This document shows positions 19,697-31,445 of a stretch of DNA of 64,000 bases, piece after piece. Below the pieces are notes generated by a model. The model was not told where the DNA came from. It searched no databases and was given only the letters and a program-made list of their open reading frames with translations. The position numbers and the translations under genes were made by a program. Numbering within the stretch: position 1 is the first letter of the stretch; every line of letters starts with the position of its first letter. Source of the stretch: Mermis nigrescens (Eukaryota; Nematoda; Enoplea; Mermithida; Mermithidae); assembly GCA_036768485.1 (NCBI GenBank), contig JAVLUZ010000271.1, positions 2,648,309 to 2,712,308 on the forward strand. Reading direction: 5' to 3'.

Positions 19697-20200
19697 GAAA
19701 GTCATTTTCTGTCTCGGAAAACCTCGTGTGAGAACCCTGGTGTTAAAAAAAGATGGAAAAAATTCACCCTGTATATACCCTAATGTTAAAAAAAGATAGA
19801 AAAAATTCGATAGGGGTTAAAGTGAACAAGTACCAAAATTTTTACATTTTCAAAAAGTGAGCAATATGGTTGCGTGATGCTGTTTTGCGATGAAAAATCA
19901 AAAAATTCGAAGCTTCGCGCCGGTTTATTCCATTATTTGGCAGTTTCTTCCGTTTTATTGGTGGAAAATCAAAAAATAAGGGCTTCGCGAGCATAAGAAG
20001 CATTTTTTCCGTCAAAAACATGAAAAAATGTTTGAGAAAATTTAATTTTTTAATGGCTTCAATCGTGCAGGATGATGTGAAAAAGCCCAAAAAACACGTT
20101 ATTTAACGGCCCCGCGCGTTTTTACGCGTTTTTTTAGACGAAAAAATTTTTTTTTGGAATTCCCCCCCTGGCGAAATTCCTGGCTACGCCTATGAGTGCT

Positions 20201-20824
20201 GCAATAGGCCCGGCACCCCAGGAACATCAATAAAAAAGCATTAAAAATAAATAACTCCGGCGCAAAGCAACGGAATGTGTGGAATTTTCTGGAGCCAAAA
20301 ACGCTGCCACCCAAATTCCACAAGTGACATTTTTCTGGAACCATCCCTCATCTCCTGTTTTTGTTCATGTTCTGTTCTCTCTTTCGCTGAGTACAGTAAC
20401 TAATCACTTATTATTATTGCTTAAAGTTAATAACTTGCTACTAAATCCATGGCCTTCACTACGTAATTTTTAAATTTTTGATACTTCTAGTCTATCAAAG
20501 CCAAGAAAATTTACTTTTGGCACGCAATGATCAGTGAAAGTGAATAATATGATGTAATTTCGAATAACGGCTGTCAGTCGAATAGCAAGTAAGACCAAAA
20601 AAAGTGCTACAGCCGTTTTGCAGGACTCTAATTTTTGATATTTTCGATGCGGAACAGCGCTTTCGACGATTTGCGTACATATGTTGTGTAGATAAAGATG
20701 TTAACGATGAAGTTTTACAAAGAAGACCAAAGAATTATAATAGATGCTAAAATGAGGTGGCATTTCGAATCAGAAAATGTGCAGTTTAGTAATCGATAAG
20801 ATATATGCATGTGTAGGTTATAAC
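20201..20824. other. Non-coding stretch, nothing recognised
   Basis: No supported gene. Short frames have no motif, splice or poly(A) context. Confidence 0.35.
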
Positions 20825-21045
20825 CACACGTGGGCGGGGGTGGGGGGCTTTTGGGGTATGTACCCCCTGCCCCCTTCTCCTCCAGAAGGCAGAATATTCC
20901 CGCCCAGACATTAAACTACCTCCAGAATTCAATTTTTGAAAAAAAATTTTACAATTTACGCCAAAACAACAAAAAAATGGTGTTTTTTGTCATATCACCA
21001 TTTTTAGGACCATTTTTTACCTTTGAAAAACCTTGCACCTGTAAG
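20825..21045 (-). mobile_element. CACGTGGGC-family hAT MITE, 3'-truncated copy
   Basis: Starts CACACGTGGGCGGGGGTGG, the family terminus in reverse, and continues through the family's C-run and 'gtcatatcaccatttttagg' segments. The opposite end is missing: the sequence breaks off after 'ccttgcacctg'. No matching 8-bp flanks. Confidence 0.6.
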
Positions 21046-21402
21046 AAAGATAGGATACAAAGACGTGATTAAAGATACAAAGATATGATTAAATGGGGTG
21101 TTCGTGTTAATATCGTTTATCACATAATTTTGCGTGTTATAATCCTGTTTTTAGGTGGCGAGTTCGTAATATGATAAACTAGGTAGGTACAAATCAAGTA
21201 GGCGGATACTTCAATGGGGTATTTATACTCCTGCACCATAGTAAAATGGTTAGTTTCCGGCATTCTAGCTTTATGCAGAGTACGTACGGTAGGTAGGAAT
21301 TAAGATCCCTTATGTAAGACTGACCATGGTCTTACATATTGAGAGGCAATCTGGGAAACTGATCACTTCTCAAGACCTCTCGACACCTACCGTACACCGG
21401 AA

Positions 21403-21592
21403 CTACCCGGCGACCAACACGTGTAGCACCAGTTTACGCCAATCAGCTCGACTTTTTGTGTTGATCCCTTTCCCTGCTGCTCGATTGATGTTTATATCAT
21501 TTTTAAAATCCGCCTGTATGTGTGATGGGGAAAATTCGTTCTTAATTTCATTAGCTCGATCATCGACATCGAACCCATGTGCCTGATGATGC
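21403..21592 (-). CDS. Possible terminal exon or element remnant, unknown
   Basis: On the minus strand an acceptor-like ACAAAAACAG (ending 21593) is followed by about 62 open codons to TAG at 21405-21403, including 'AHGFDVDDRANEIKNEF', 'HIQADFKNDININ' and a C-terminus 'SRADWRKLVLHVLVAG'. The composition looks coding and the frame has no low complexity. No domain recognised and no poly(A) signal close by. It may be a host exon or the tail of a degraded retroelement ORF. Confidence 0.3.
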
Positions 21593-21599
21593 CTGTTTT

Positions 21600-22490
21600 T
21601 GTGGGTGGTCCGATAAAAATATGTGCTATCAAAAATTTTTGATTTTTTTTAACATAATTATGTGTGTAATTTTCACCACGTTGTTTCATACGGCAATGAT
21701 GAGCAATAAGCTGGCGATATCTAATTTGAACCTTGCAATATTGTTTTCACTCCATGCGAAATATTTCTCAGTAATTCACGAGAAAACACAAAAACTATGA
21801 AGTTTTGGCTGAAAAGGTACGCAATGTGTAAATAACTAGTTTATTTCGAAAATCTCTGCAATCTAATTGTGACTATTCTACTGAACTCGCATTTGCTTAT
21901 GTTCGCTAATAACTGAACGGATTCCAAATAATTTTTACCATACGAAAATCAGATTTTTCGATGAAAATGCAACAAGTATTAAGTGTGCTAACTTACACTA
22001 AAGTCTATATCTGGTTGTGAGGCTGGTTACTCGATTTTGTTGCTGTGTATGCTGGTATTCTTTGCTGTCACTAATTTCCGAACCCCTTTAAATTGTTTTT
22101 GCGAACTCAATGTAAATATCTGTAATAATTTTAAAAATCGAATGCTACTTACTTTATTGTGCATGCTAATTGCATTAACTGAGCTAGAACAAATAATTTG
22201 AATAATTTTACCTAATACGAAAATTAATACTTTTGCAAAATCTATTGCAAACATGTTAATTGTATTAGCTCGATTCCAATTCCCCACTTTACCCCAGTCA
22301 TAAGCTGCTCATTTGACTTCGTACATATATGCTTGCTGTGTTTTACGCTGTACCGATGGTCTAAGCACTTTTGGGGTAGTTTTCGTGAATTCATTGCAAA
22401 TATTCAAAATAACCTTGAAAAGTAAATATGCAAAGTTTCTCGTGTTACTCTAAACATTATGCAAATTTTGAAATCCTCGGATATTTGACC
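21600..22490. other. Non-coding stretch upstream of the LINE fragment
   Basis: Short weak frames only. No repeat boundaries seen. Confidence 0.3.
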
Positions 22491-22499
22491 GCTCGTGCC

Positions 22500-22811
22500 C
22501 TATCAGGCCGTTCACTCCATCACGCATGCAAAATTATTTGTTTATACCTATCTCCGCCACCTTCTCCGAACCAGGCGTCTGCAAGGCCGACCCCTGATTT
22601 TGACCTAGCTTATGCTGAAATTTTATGTAGATGTATTGAATGGGCTTGTTCTGTTCCTTTTCCCTTTGTAATCTTAGAAGATTTTAATTTGCCAAAAATT
22701 AATTGGCGAATAAATTCGCTTCCTAGTGATGATCTTAATACCCTATTTTTCGACACACTTTCGGGCACTGGTTTACATCGGTTAATAACAGAAAATACTC
22801 ATGATAACAAT
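22500..22811 (+). pseudogene. LINE endonuclease, 5' part, interrupted by the LTR element
   Basis: The frame reads the apurinic-type endonuclease of a non-LTR retrotransposon: 'ICLYLSPPPSPN', then 'FPFVILEDFNLPKINW' (the conserved G/E-D-F-N block), then 'GLHRLITENTHD'. The frame stops being LINE at 22811, where the LTR begins, and resumes in the same frame at 37751. The upstream start of the LINE is not defined; this is a 5'-truncated or decayed copy of a CR1/Jockey-like element. Whether it is the same family as the RT copy at 45.2-47.3 kb cannot be tested because the regions do not overlap. Confidence 0.75.
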
Positions 22812-23877
22812 TGTAACTGCGAGAGTTACACGGTAGGCGAACCTGCCTTAGCAGTTCGCGATAGCCATTACATAGCCAATACTAGTAGCTGTCTATGACG
22901 GTGCACTGTGGGCTATGCCTTCGGTCTTCCCATTATTTCCCCAAATTTTCAACAATAAAAAACAATTAGATACTTGTCCGGTATCGTAGAGTTAAGTGTA
23001 TGATAATAGTAATTGTTTCATGCATACCGCTTGTGTAATCGAGAACATTCGATCTGAGATAAAAGTCATTTCAGTATTACGTTAAATTGATCGTTGTTTT
23101 ATTTTACTGTAATGGCCCTTGAGGCCAGTGTACTTAACGTTGTAGAGTAGTCTGGCGTTTTTGCTTTTCGTTAGCCAGTCGTACGTCGACATATTCCGTA
23201 CGTTTTCGTTTTTCTTTTGCTTTTGTCCGGCTATAGGCCGTGATTTCTTCGTCGAATAAATACATAGAAAAAACCTACCCAGTGGTTTCTGGCTATACCG
23301 AGGGTAAGGTCGGCTACATCCCTTCGTCGAGGACTTCCACCCGTTTTAGTGGACTGATAGGTAAATTCCGTATGATAGCTTATTTTATTCGAAAATCATA
23401 TTTTATTTCTCAAGCCAAAAAATCGATCAAAAATATTATTTAATCTTTAGGGATGATTGATCAGCATAGAGCTCGTTGTTGTTGTTTTCATTGTTCAGCG
23501 TGCTACACAAATTAGGAACCAAAAACATTTCGTTCAAGGCACTGATTGAAAATAAGTTAAATAACAACTTGAGCTTGAGATAGGTCAACTGACCTCCGCG
23601 GCAAATTCCGAGACTAGGTAGGTAGCCTTAGGTCTTAGGGCGTAGCTGCTGAGATCACCCGACGAGAAGCAGCCAGCAATATTAGGGCTGAGGGGATCGA
23701 AGCCGTAAGGTCTGTAAGGGTCCAAAGATCGAAAGCCATCCAGTGCCGCGCGATCGGGGCCAGCACTAAGCGCAGACTTAAGTACCTACGTACCTAGGTA
23801 AATCTCGCAGGTGAATGTTAGTACGGTTCGTATCTGTGATGATTCTTTAGACCCAGATCGAACCGGCTACATTTACA
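22812..23877 (+). repeat. 5' LTR
   Basis: Starts TGTAACTGCGAGAGTTACAC and ends CCGGCTACATTTACA, with TGTAA/TTACA inverted tips. It carries AATAAA near 22954. The first 20 bases contain a short inverted repeat (TGTAACT...AGTTACA). It should hold the promoter and poly(A) site, but I cannot place the TATA box or cap site with confidence. Confidence 0.95.
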
Positions 23878-24460
23878 TTGGACGTTCCCTCCTTTAGGCT
23901 GCTAGCTACAGCCGAGCTGATCAATCATCGTAAAATTATTTTTCGATCCAAAAATCATCATTTTGGCCATCTAAGAATGTGTAACGTTTCGTTCACCTTT
24001 GTTGTTGTATCGACCGCGATCGTGGCAGTGCGCAATTTAAGTAAGCGTCCGTGGTAAAGATTTTGTGTATCGTGGTAAAGCCATCGTTATTTTTCTATTT
24101 CCGTCGAACCTTTATCGACGAAAGGCAGCTCTCACGCTCGCATTTTTCTATAAACGTCGGCCCTCAGGCGACGATTCATCATTTTCTCTTCTGACGACGA
24201 AATTCCGTCATTCAAGTTTTTACTATACCTGTTGTTCTAACCACGTACACGTTCTTGCGCATTAGGCTTAGTCCTATCTGTTTTCGATCATTTCACGTCT
24301 GGTATATCTTACTTCACGTAAGGAAGTACTATTTACGTGGAAAAACCTGTTTTTCGGATCGACAAAGGCCAAATTCGGAACATTTGTTTTGGGAAAAATT
24401 TCGACGTATTGAAATTCATTTTACCCAAGGTCAGATTTTTGGACATTCTTTATTCCTAAA
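23878..24460 (+). other. Leader between 5' LTR and gag, with primer-binding site
   Basis: Begins TTGGACGTTCCCTCC directly after the LTR, the expected position of the primer-binding site. I cannot assign the tRNA. No ORF. Possible splice donors such as TTCACGTAAGG (about 24313) could serve the acceptor before ORF3, but this is a guess. Confidence 0.6.
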
Positions 24461-26690
24461 ATGGCAGGAAAAAAGGTTTTGTGGACACCGCCCGCTAAAT
24501 TGAAAAAACCTTCTACGCCACCTACTTCAACTCGCCAATTACCTACCGCGCCTGTTGACTCTAATAGCGCGAGTAATTCTGCGAGTAATGACACAATTAC
24601 GAAAGACGTAACTACTACGGCGAATAATGATAAATTACCCGCGTCACTAAATGCCGCGAGTAATACACAGTCCGATGATGAATTGTTATTGACAACTGTG
24701 CGATCGCGCATTAATCAAACTTCGATAACTAGATCGGACCCTAACATTGATAATTCATCAAATCATACAATGATTGATAATACGACTACTCATAACACAG
24801 CGAATAATCCTGAAACCAGTTCGGAGCGCGAAAATCCCAATTCTGACGTCGAAAGTAATCATAGTCACAGCATAAATGCCGACCAAGAGCGTGCTAATGC
24901 TAATGCGACTAATGATCTTCTTTTGAAAGCTCTACAAGCTATTCATTTACAATTTTCGGATCTTTCTACGCGCTTTGAACAAGATAAAAAGGCAAATGCG
25001 GATGAAATGCGTAAACTGCGTCTGGAGCTAAGCACTATGCTTAAACCCCAACCAGTTCTGAATCGCATAGAGAGTAATCCATCTGAGCGCGTTAACCACT
25101 CAATCGATAGCGCAAATTTTTCTGAATTCAATGCACAAACTGCGAATCGTGCGCAAAGTACGCATCGTGCATCTTCACTGTTGTCTACTAGCAACAGAGC
25201 GTCAAATTCACGCTCACCTTCGGAAACCGTTCCTGAAAATATAACTCAAAGTTGTACAAATCGCGCGCCTGTGATGTCTAATTTGTCACAGAATCCTTTA
25301 AACACGGGTTTGCAACCAGTGCAAAACTCGGGTTTTTCGGAAAATATACCTACGATTTCGCAGCCGTCGGTATCAATTTCGCAGACGTCGCGATCTCGAC
25401 CTTCGCTGTCTTTAAATCGTAATGCGCCTTCTTTCGTACCTAGCTCTTCTACTACGAACTCGCAGCAGCAATTGAATCCTCCTCCGCTGCAATATTTTCC
25501 ACCTCAAGGCGAAAATTTACCTAATAGCTATGTACCTAATCCCATAAATGTGGAAATACCACTTAATAATAATATTTTGCATTCTTCCAATATCGAAATG
25601 CAACCTGTTGAGATAAATCTATCTGGCATTAACACCGAATCTGCACCTCCACCTGAATCATCTAGTAGGAGAAGACATGTAAAATTTTCTGACGAAAGCT
25701 CATCTAACAGCTATGATCGCCCGCGCAGCCGTCGCTCGCGTCGCAAAAGTCGATCGCGCAGACGACGTCATCGGCATAGTTCAGGTTCTTCATCTGAAAG
25801 CTCTCGTGGTGACTCGCGTCTCGCTGATTCCTTGAATCGCGGACCATTTTTGCAGCAAATGCAATTTGCAATTGCTAATAAAAAATTTTTTGATGGCGAT
25901 AAATCGGATATGAAAGCATATTTTGCAGAATTTGAATCGCTTGCCAATACCTATGATATTGACAAAGCTGATCGTTTAAAATTCGCTACTGGATTTCTTG
26001 ATCCTTATGTTTTGCGTTTATACCGTTCGTTACCTGCTGACATACAACAATCGTATTCAAAAACAAAACAAGCGCTAATAGCCGAATTTTGTCCAATGGA
26101 CACCGGTGCGCTCTTTAATCGTTTTTTGTCACACAAACAGCAGCCTAACAAATCGGTTAAAGCTTATTATCTCTCGCTTCGCGAAGAATTAATTAAGTCT
26201 GATCCTTACCTTGAAATTGATTCGCCACATTTCAATAATTTAATGCGACATCAGCTAAAAGAAGGTTTATTACCACACATTTCGAAAGAGGCATATCACA
26301 AAAAACCTAGGGCATCATTAGCTGAATTTTTGGATAATGCGCTAAGCGCTGAATTTGCTAACAAAGAATTTGAGGATAAAAAGGCAGTAACGCCTTATGT
26401 ATTGGTAACAGCTGCTCCCGTAGGCAGCGCAGTACCTAAAGATACCCCTCGCGCAATTAATCAAACTGATTCAAATCGCTCACGTTATAAAACGTTTCAT
26501 CGCTCATCGCGTGCTGAGAAACCAGAAAGTTCTTCTCGTAAATATTGCACCTTTTGCAAGCGCATAGGTCACATTTATGAGGAATGTTTCACGCGTCAAA
26601 GGCAAGAAGTAACTAATAATACTAATCAGAACAATCAAGCAGAGCGAAATAATAATTCTATGGCTCGCAATTGCAGCCAATCGCGTTCTT
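24461..26690 (+). CDS. gag: Retrotransposon Gag
   Basis: About 743 residues from ATG 24461. Residues 1-400 are a Ser/Thr/Asn-rich, probably disordered region. A strongly basic Arg/Ser tract follows (about 421-450, RSRRSRRKSRSRRRRHRH). Residues 460-640 match the retrotransposon Gag capsid-like fold ('FDGDKSDMKAYFAEFESLA', 'VKAYYLSLREELIKSDP'). A CCHC zinc knuckle (CTFCKRIGHIYEEC) lies near 26547-26588. The frame is open further to 27052, but homology passes to the -1 frame at a T5 run (26689-26693), where pol begins. That is the usual gag-pol geometry, but TTTTTGC is not a canonical slippery heptamer, so a single-base indel is equally possible. Gag packages the RNA and forms the particle. Confidence 0.9.
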
Positions 26691-29600
26691 TTTGCGTCGA
26701 AATCGTTCGCCATCGCGTTCGAATTCGCAAAATAGACATCGATCTCAATCACGATATCGTAACCCTAGTCAACATCGCTCATTTAACTATGCAAATAATG
26801 ATAATCGCTTTGAATCAAAGCAATCACGATCGAATTTTTGGCAAAATCGTAATGATTATTACCAAAATTCGTGTGCTAATTATCAAAATTCGCGTTACGA
26901 CAATCGCTATAATAATCAATCGCGCCAAAATACACCTTTTGTACAATTTCCAAATGAACAGCGTGGGACATACTATAACTCGAACTATCGCAACGACAAT
27001 AATTTTAATCGCCCTTATGTTACATATACCGCAGATAACCAGCCCACCATGAATGTGCCCCCACCGCAGCCAACCCTTACATCTCCTCATGATGTAAACA
27101 CGGTTACTGCGAAAGGGCCAGAATCTAGCGCGCGTCCCAATCTATTTGCGTCGCAAGAATTTCTCAAAGAGTACAAACGTTTACAACGTCGTCTAGCAAC
27201 TTATGAAAAAATTAATATACCTTCTTCGAAGACGTTAGATCCTAATATTCCTATTGTAAGCCACGCTGGAACTAATTTACCCACTATTCTCGTCAAAGTT
27301 CATGGCGTTGATGTACCTGCTCTCATAGATACAGGTTCACAGGTCATCATGATGACCACATCTGCATTCTTGCGTCTTGGTTTTAATTTACCACCTAAAC
27401 AAGTTTCGCAAGTTGTGCATGGTGTAGGCGAAATTACTGCAGTCGTTCGCTATAAAGTAAATATGACTCTAACCATCGCGGAACAATCTATTTCTACCTC
27501 AGTTGCTATAATTGATCATTTGCCGGAAGACATGCTTTTAGGATATGATTTTTGCGAATCCGCACTCATGTGGCTTAATCCTATTGAGCGTTGTGCTTTT
27601 ATAAACGGCATAAAGGTTAATTTACTCTCATCTCATGAAAAATTGCAATTTCGCACGAAACCCAACCCAACCACCTCTGGTGTTGTGTGTGTGCATGTTT
27701 TGTTGCCCGAGCCTGTTATAATACAACCTAGGCATGAATTAATTACACCTGGCTATATAAGTCATGGTTCTTGCAATTTTGATTTCGCACTATTCGAACC
27801 AAATCCTGATTTTATGGAAAAAACTTCACTTTTTGTTGCTCCATCTATAGTCGATGCTACGCAACCCTTAATACCTATTCGCGTCTGTAACATCTCTAAA
27901 GCGCCAATTCGCATTGACTCTGGTGACATAATAGGTTCCTTAACCTCTGATGCAGAAGTAGTGTCACATGTCTCATCTGTTGATGACAGAACACCAGAAC
28001 TTTTTGCATCAATAAATAAAGCTATAAACGGCTCCGCCATTGATTCTAGACAACAGCAACAAATCTGTGAATTATGTCTAAAATACGACTCAATTTTTGC
28101 ACTAAAAAACGAACCTCTCGGTCGTACCCCCTTGATGAAACATCATATCGATACAGGGGATAATCCACCCGTTGTGGGAAAAACTTATCGTGTCAAACAT
28201 TCTAGAAGGGAATCTATGCAGAAAATTATAAATGAAATGCTTGCGGATAAAATTATTCGACCTACAACTAGCCCATGGGCAAGTCCATTATTTCTCATTG
28301 GAAAAAGGACGGCTCCCTAAGGCCAGTCGTCGATTATCGACGGTTAAATGACGTTACTAAAACACAAGTTTATCCTCTTCCGCAACTAGACGATTATTTT
28401 GATACTGTAGGCAGTGCTGCATATTTTAGCACACTAGATTTGAAATCTGGATACTGGCAAATCCCACTCGATAATAAATCTCGCGAAAAAACAGCATTTA
28501 TATGTCCTGTTGGTCATTATGAATTTGAAGTTTTACCTTTTGGGTTAAAGAATGCGCCCGCAGATTTTCAAAGACTAATGGAGCTCGGGCTCACAGGTCT
28601 AAATTGGAAATCTTGTCTCGTTTTCATCGATGACATAATTATCTTTTCACGCACTTTCAAAGAACATTTAAAAGATCTCGAAAATGTCTTTATTGCTCTT
28701 AAAAAGGCAAACTTACGTGTAAAGCCTGATAAGTGCCATCTTGCGCATGCAGAGGTAAAATTTCTTGGCCATAGCATAAGTGCAATGGGCATCGCTCCTG
28801 ACATGTCCAAAGTCAGCGGATTTAATCTCGTTTCCCGTACCAAAAACCGTAAAATCCTTGCAGAAATTCCTTGGTTTAGTCCAATGGTTTAAGAAATTCG
28901 TTAAAGATCCTGCTAAAATTGCTAAACCGCTATTCCATCTTCTGCGTAAAGATGTCGAATTGTGCTTGAAGGCTGAACACCAAACCGCCTTTGAGCTTCT
29001 GAAGAAAGCATTTACGTCCCCACCTATTTTGCAATTACCAAAGTTTGACAATGAGCACCAATTTATTTTAACAACTGACGCAAGTAACTATGCGTTAGGT
29101 GCTATTTTGACACAAAAACACTTACCATCAAAAAATCGTTTTATTCTTAGCTACGCTAGTCGCGTACTAAATTCTGCCAAATGTAATTATGCTACTTCGG
29201 AAAAAGAAGCGTTAGCGGTAGTGTGGGCCATCAAGCATTATCGACATTATCTTTACGGTAAAAAATTCATTGTCGAAACTGATCATCAAGCGTTAACCTG
29301 GCTAGTAAACGTAAAAGACCCATCGAGTCGATTACGCCGTTGGGGTCTCAAATTACAGGAATACGAATATGATATCGTTTACGTTCCTGGTGCATATAAT
29401 TGCGCAGCTTATCTTCTCTCACGTTATCCCAAATATGATCATGCAGAACGAAAATATAAAGTCGAGCACAAAAATATCGTTAACATCACCAAATTTAGAA
29501 TCAGAAGATTCTGAGTCAGATGATGAATCAGTTCCACCTGACCAATCGCGCGATAACGCGCCTACTGCACCAATTAATCATCCAAATGCGCAAAATAATG

Positions 29601-29871
29601 TTCCTACTGCGCAAACCGATCCTACTAATTCTAAACCACCTACATTTTGCGAATGCTTGTTACTTACCGATGCCGAAAAAGCTGAAATGCTAAGACCTGC
29701 GCGTTTACTCGCTGAGCAACGTGCAGATGACGAATTGCATAAAATTCGCATCACATTGAACGACTTAACAACGAAAAAATATCGTGACGAATTTTTTCTC
29801 GTAAACGATGTACTTTTTCGTCGTTTCCAACCTAAGCGCTCACCAACTGTTGTTCATCAAATAGTCATACC

Positions 29872-30141
29872 CATACGTGGGCAGCAAGAAAATTCTGGGG
29901 GGGGGGTGCAAGATTTTTTTGAAAGGTCAAAAAATGGCCTTAAAAATGGTGGTAGGGTGATAAAAAGACCATTTTTTGACGTTTCTCATCAAGCACTATC
30001 CATTGGCATCAAAAAATTGCGAAAAAACTGAAAAAAATTTTTAAAAATTGATTTCTGGGGGGGGTATTTTTATTTCTGGGGGGGGGGGTATTTTGGTTTC
30101 TGGGGGGGGGGTGCATACCCCTACTCCCACGCCCAGGTGTG
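29872..30141 (+). mobile_element. CACGTGGGC-family hAT MITE inside pol
   Basis: Begins CATACGTGGGCAGCAAGAAA and ends CCACGCCCAGGTGTG; 270 bp. The target GTCATACC is duplicated at 29864-29871 and 30142-30149. MITE plus duplication is 278 bp, which accounts exactly for the change of reading frame across it. So the linker between RNase H and integrase was open before this insertion. Confidence 0.93.
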
Positions 30142-31438
30142 GTCATACCCAAATCTTTGCGTCGCTTCATATTAACGGAATTTCATGACTCTATTTTCGG
30201 AGCTCATTTTTCATCGCGCAAAATCTTGCCCGCCATTCAAATGCGTTATTGGTGGCCGCGCATGGAAAATGATGTGATCGCCTGGTGTCGGAATTGTGAT
30301 GTGTGCTTACAACGTAAGGTCGCATTAAATTCCGCATCCGTTCCGCTGCAACCAATCGAAGTATTCGCACCCTTTGAACTCATTGCGTGCGATTGTTTGC
30401 ATATGCCGCGATCCCCCTCCGGAAATGACCAAATTGTAGTTTTTGTGGATTATTTCACAAAATACGTGGAAACTTTTGCTGTTTCTGATATCAAAGCGAC
30501 AACTATCGCAAATTTATTATTACGAGAAATTATACCACGTTATGGAGTCCCCAAGAAATTTTTAACAGATCAGGGGTCAAATTTTACATCTACCCTTATT
30601 TCGGAAGTCTGTAAATTATTAAACGTTCAAAAAATATTTACAACCCCATATCACCCCCAGTGTGATGGGTTGGTGGAACGTTATAATCGAACTTTGATTG
30701 ATGGTTTGTCGAAGCTGAGTGCGCGTTCCCAGTATGATTGGGAGCAATTTTTACCTTTTGCATTATTTGCATACCGCGTGACTCCGCAATCATCGACTAA
30801 TATATCTCCTTTCGAAAGGCTTTATGGTCGCGAACCAGCATTTCCTCTTGACACTTTACTAATAAATGACTTTGTGATAAATCCGAATTTACCTTCCGTT
30901 GCGGAAAAATATGTCATTGATTTAAAGCTGACTTTACAAGACTTGCATGAAATCGCATCTCAAAATTTAACGCAAGCGCGAAAGCAGCAGAAATCACAAT
31001 ATGACAAGTCCGTAACGCAAACAAATTTTTCTCTTTCGGATATAGTCTATCTTAATAATACCTCAGTCATTCAACCTGAAATAGGTAAATTATCACCCAA
31101 GCGTGTGGGTCCATACTGAATTATTGACTTACCTATGCCTGAAACTGCGAAAATCGCATATGTCTATAACCCCCTTATTGTTCATCACGTTCATAGGAAT
31201 AGACTTCTGTCTGAGCCTAAACTACCTTATTCTGACTTAATTGTGGAAAAACACGCGTACGTCCCTGGCGATTTTGTGTTGGTTAAATTACCACATCGCC
31301 CTCTTGCCCCGGCAGTTGTCATAAGTTTTGAGGATTTACCGGGCAGGGAACAAAAAGCTAAGGACTGCGCGCCTATACGTTTATTAAATGGCTCTAAAAC
31401 AGCACATGCCGTACCATTATCAAATGTTTTTCCTTTTG

Positions 31439-31445
31439 CAGACCC
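31439..31445 (+). promoter_or_regulatory. Probable splice acceptor for an ORF3 subgenomic mRNA
   Basis: The pyrimidine-rich tract TTTTTCCTTTTGCAG ends at 31441 and the ORF3 ATG follows four bases later (31446). The position, overlapping the end of pol, is where gypsy-type elements place the acceptor that expresses their third ORF. Confidence 0.55.

Larger units (their letters stand above)
19128..19850. mobile_element. Foldback-like repeat with inverted arms
   Basis: The sequence 19150-19205 ('ttggcacttgttcacttta' and the following 'acccctatcgaattttttt') is the inverse of 19784-19842. The arms enclose a T-rich tract (19262-19365), four 20-bp repeats (19501-19580) and a tRNA-like sequence (19627-19696). 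Around it, 'ggcgtagccag' (19133) and 'ctggctacgcc' (20189) form an outer inverted pair, so the whole unit may extend to about 20200. Confidence 0.5.

Noticed and set aside
24421..25194. Minus-strand frames over gag
   Set aside because: Shadows of the Ser/Asn-rich gag frame.
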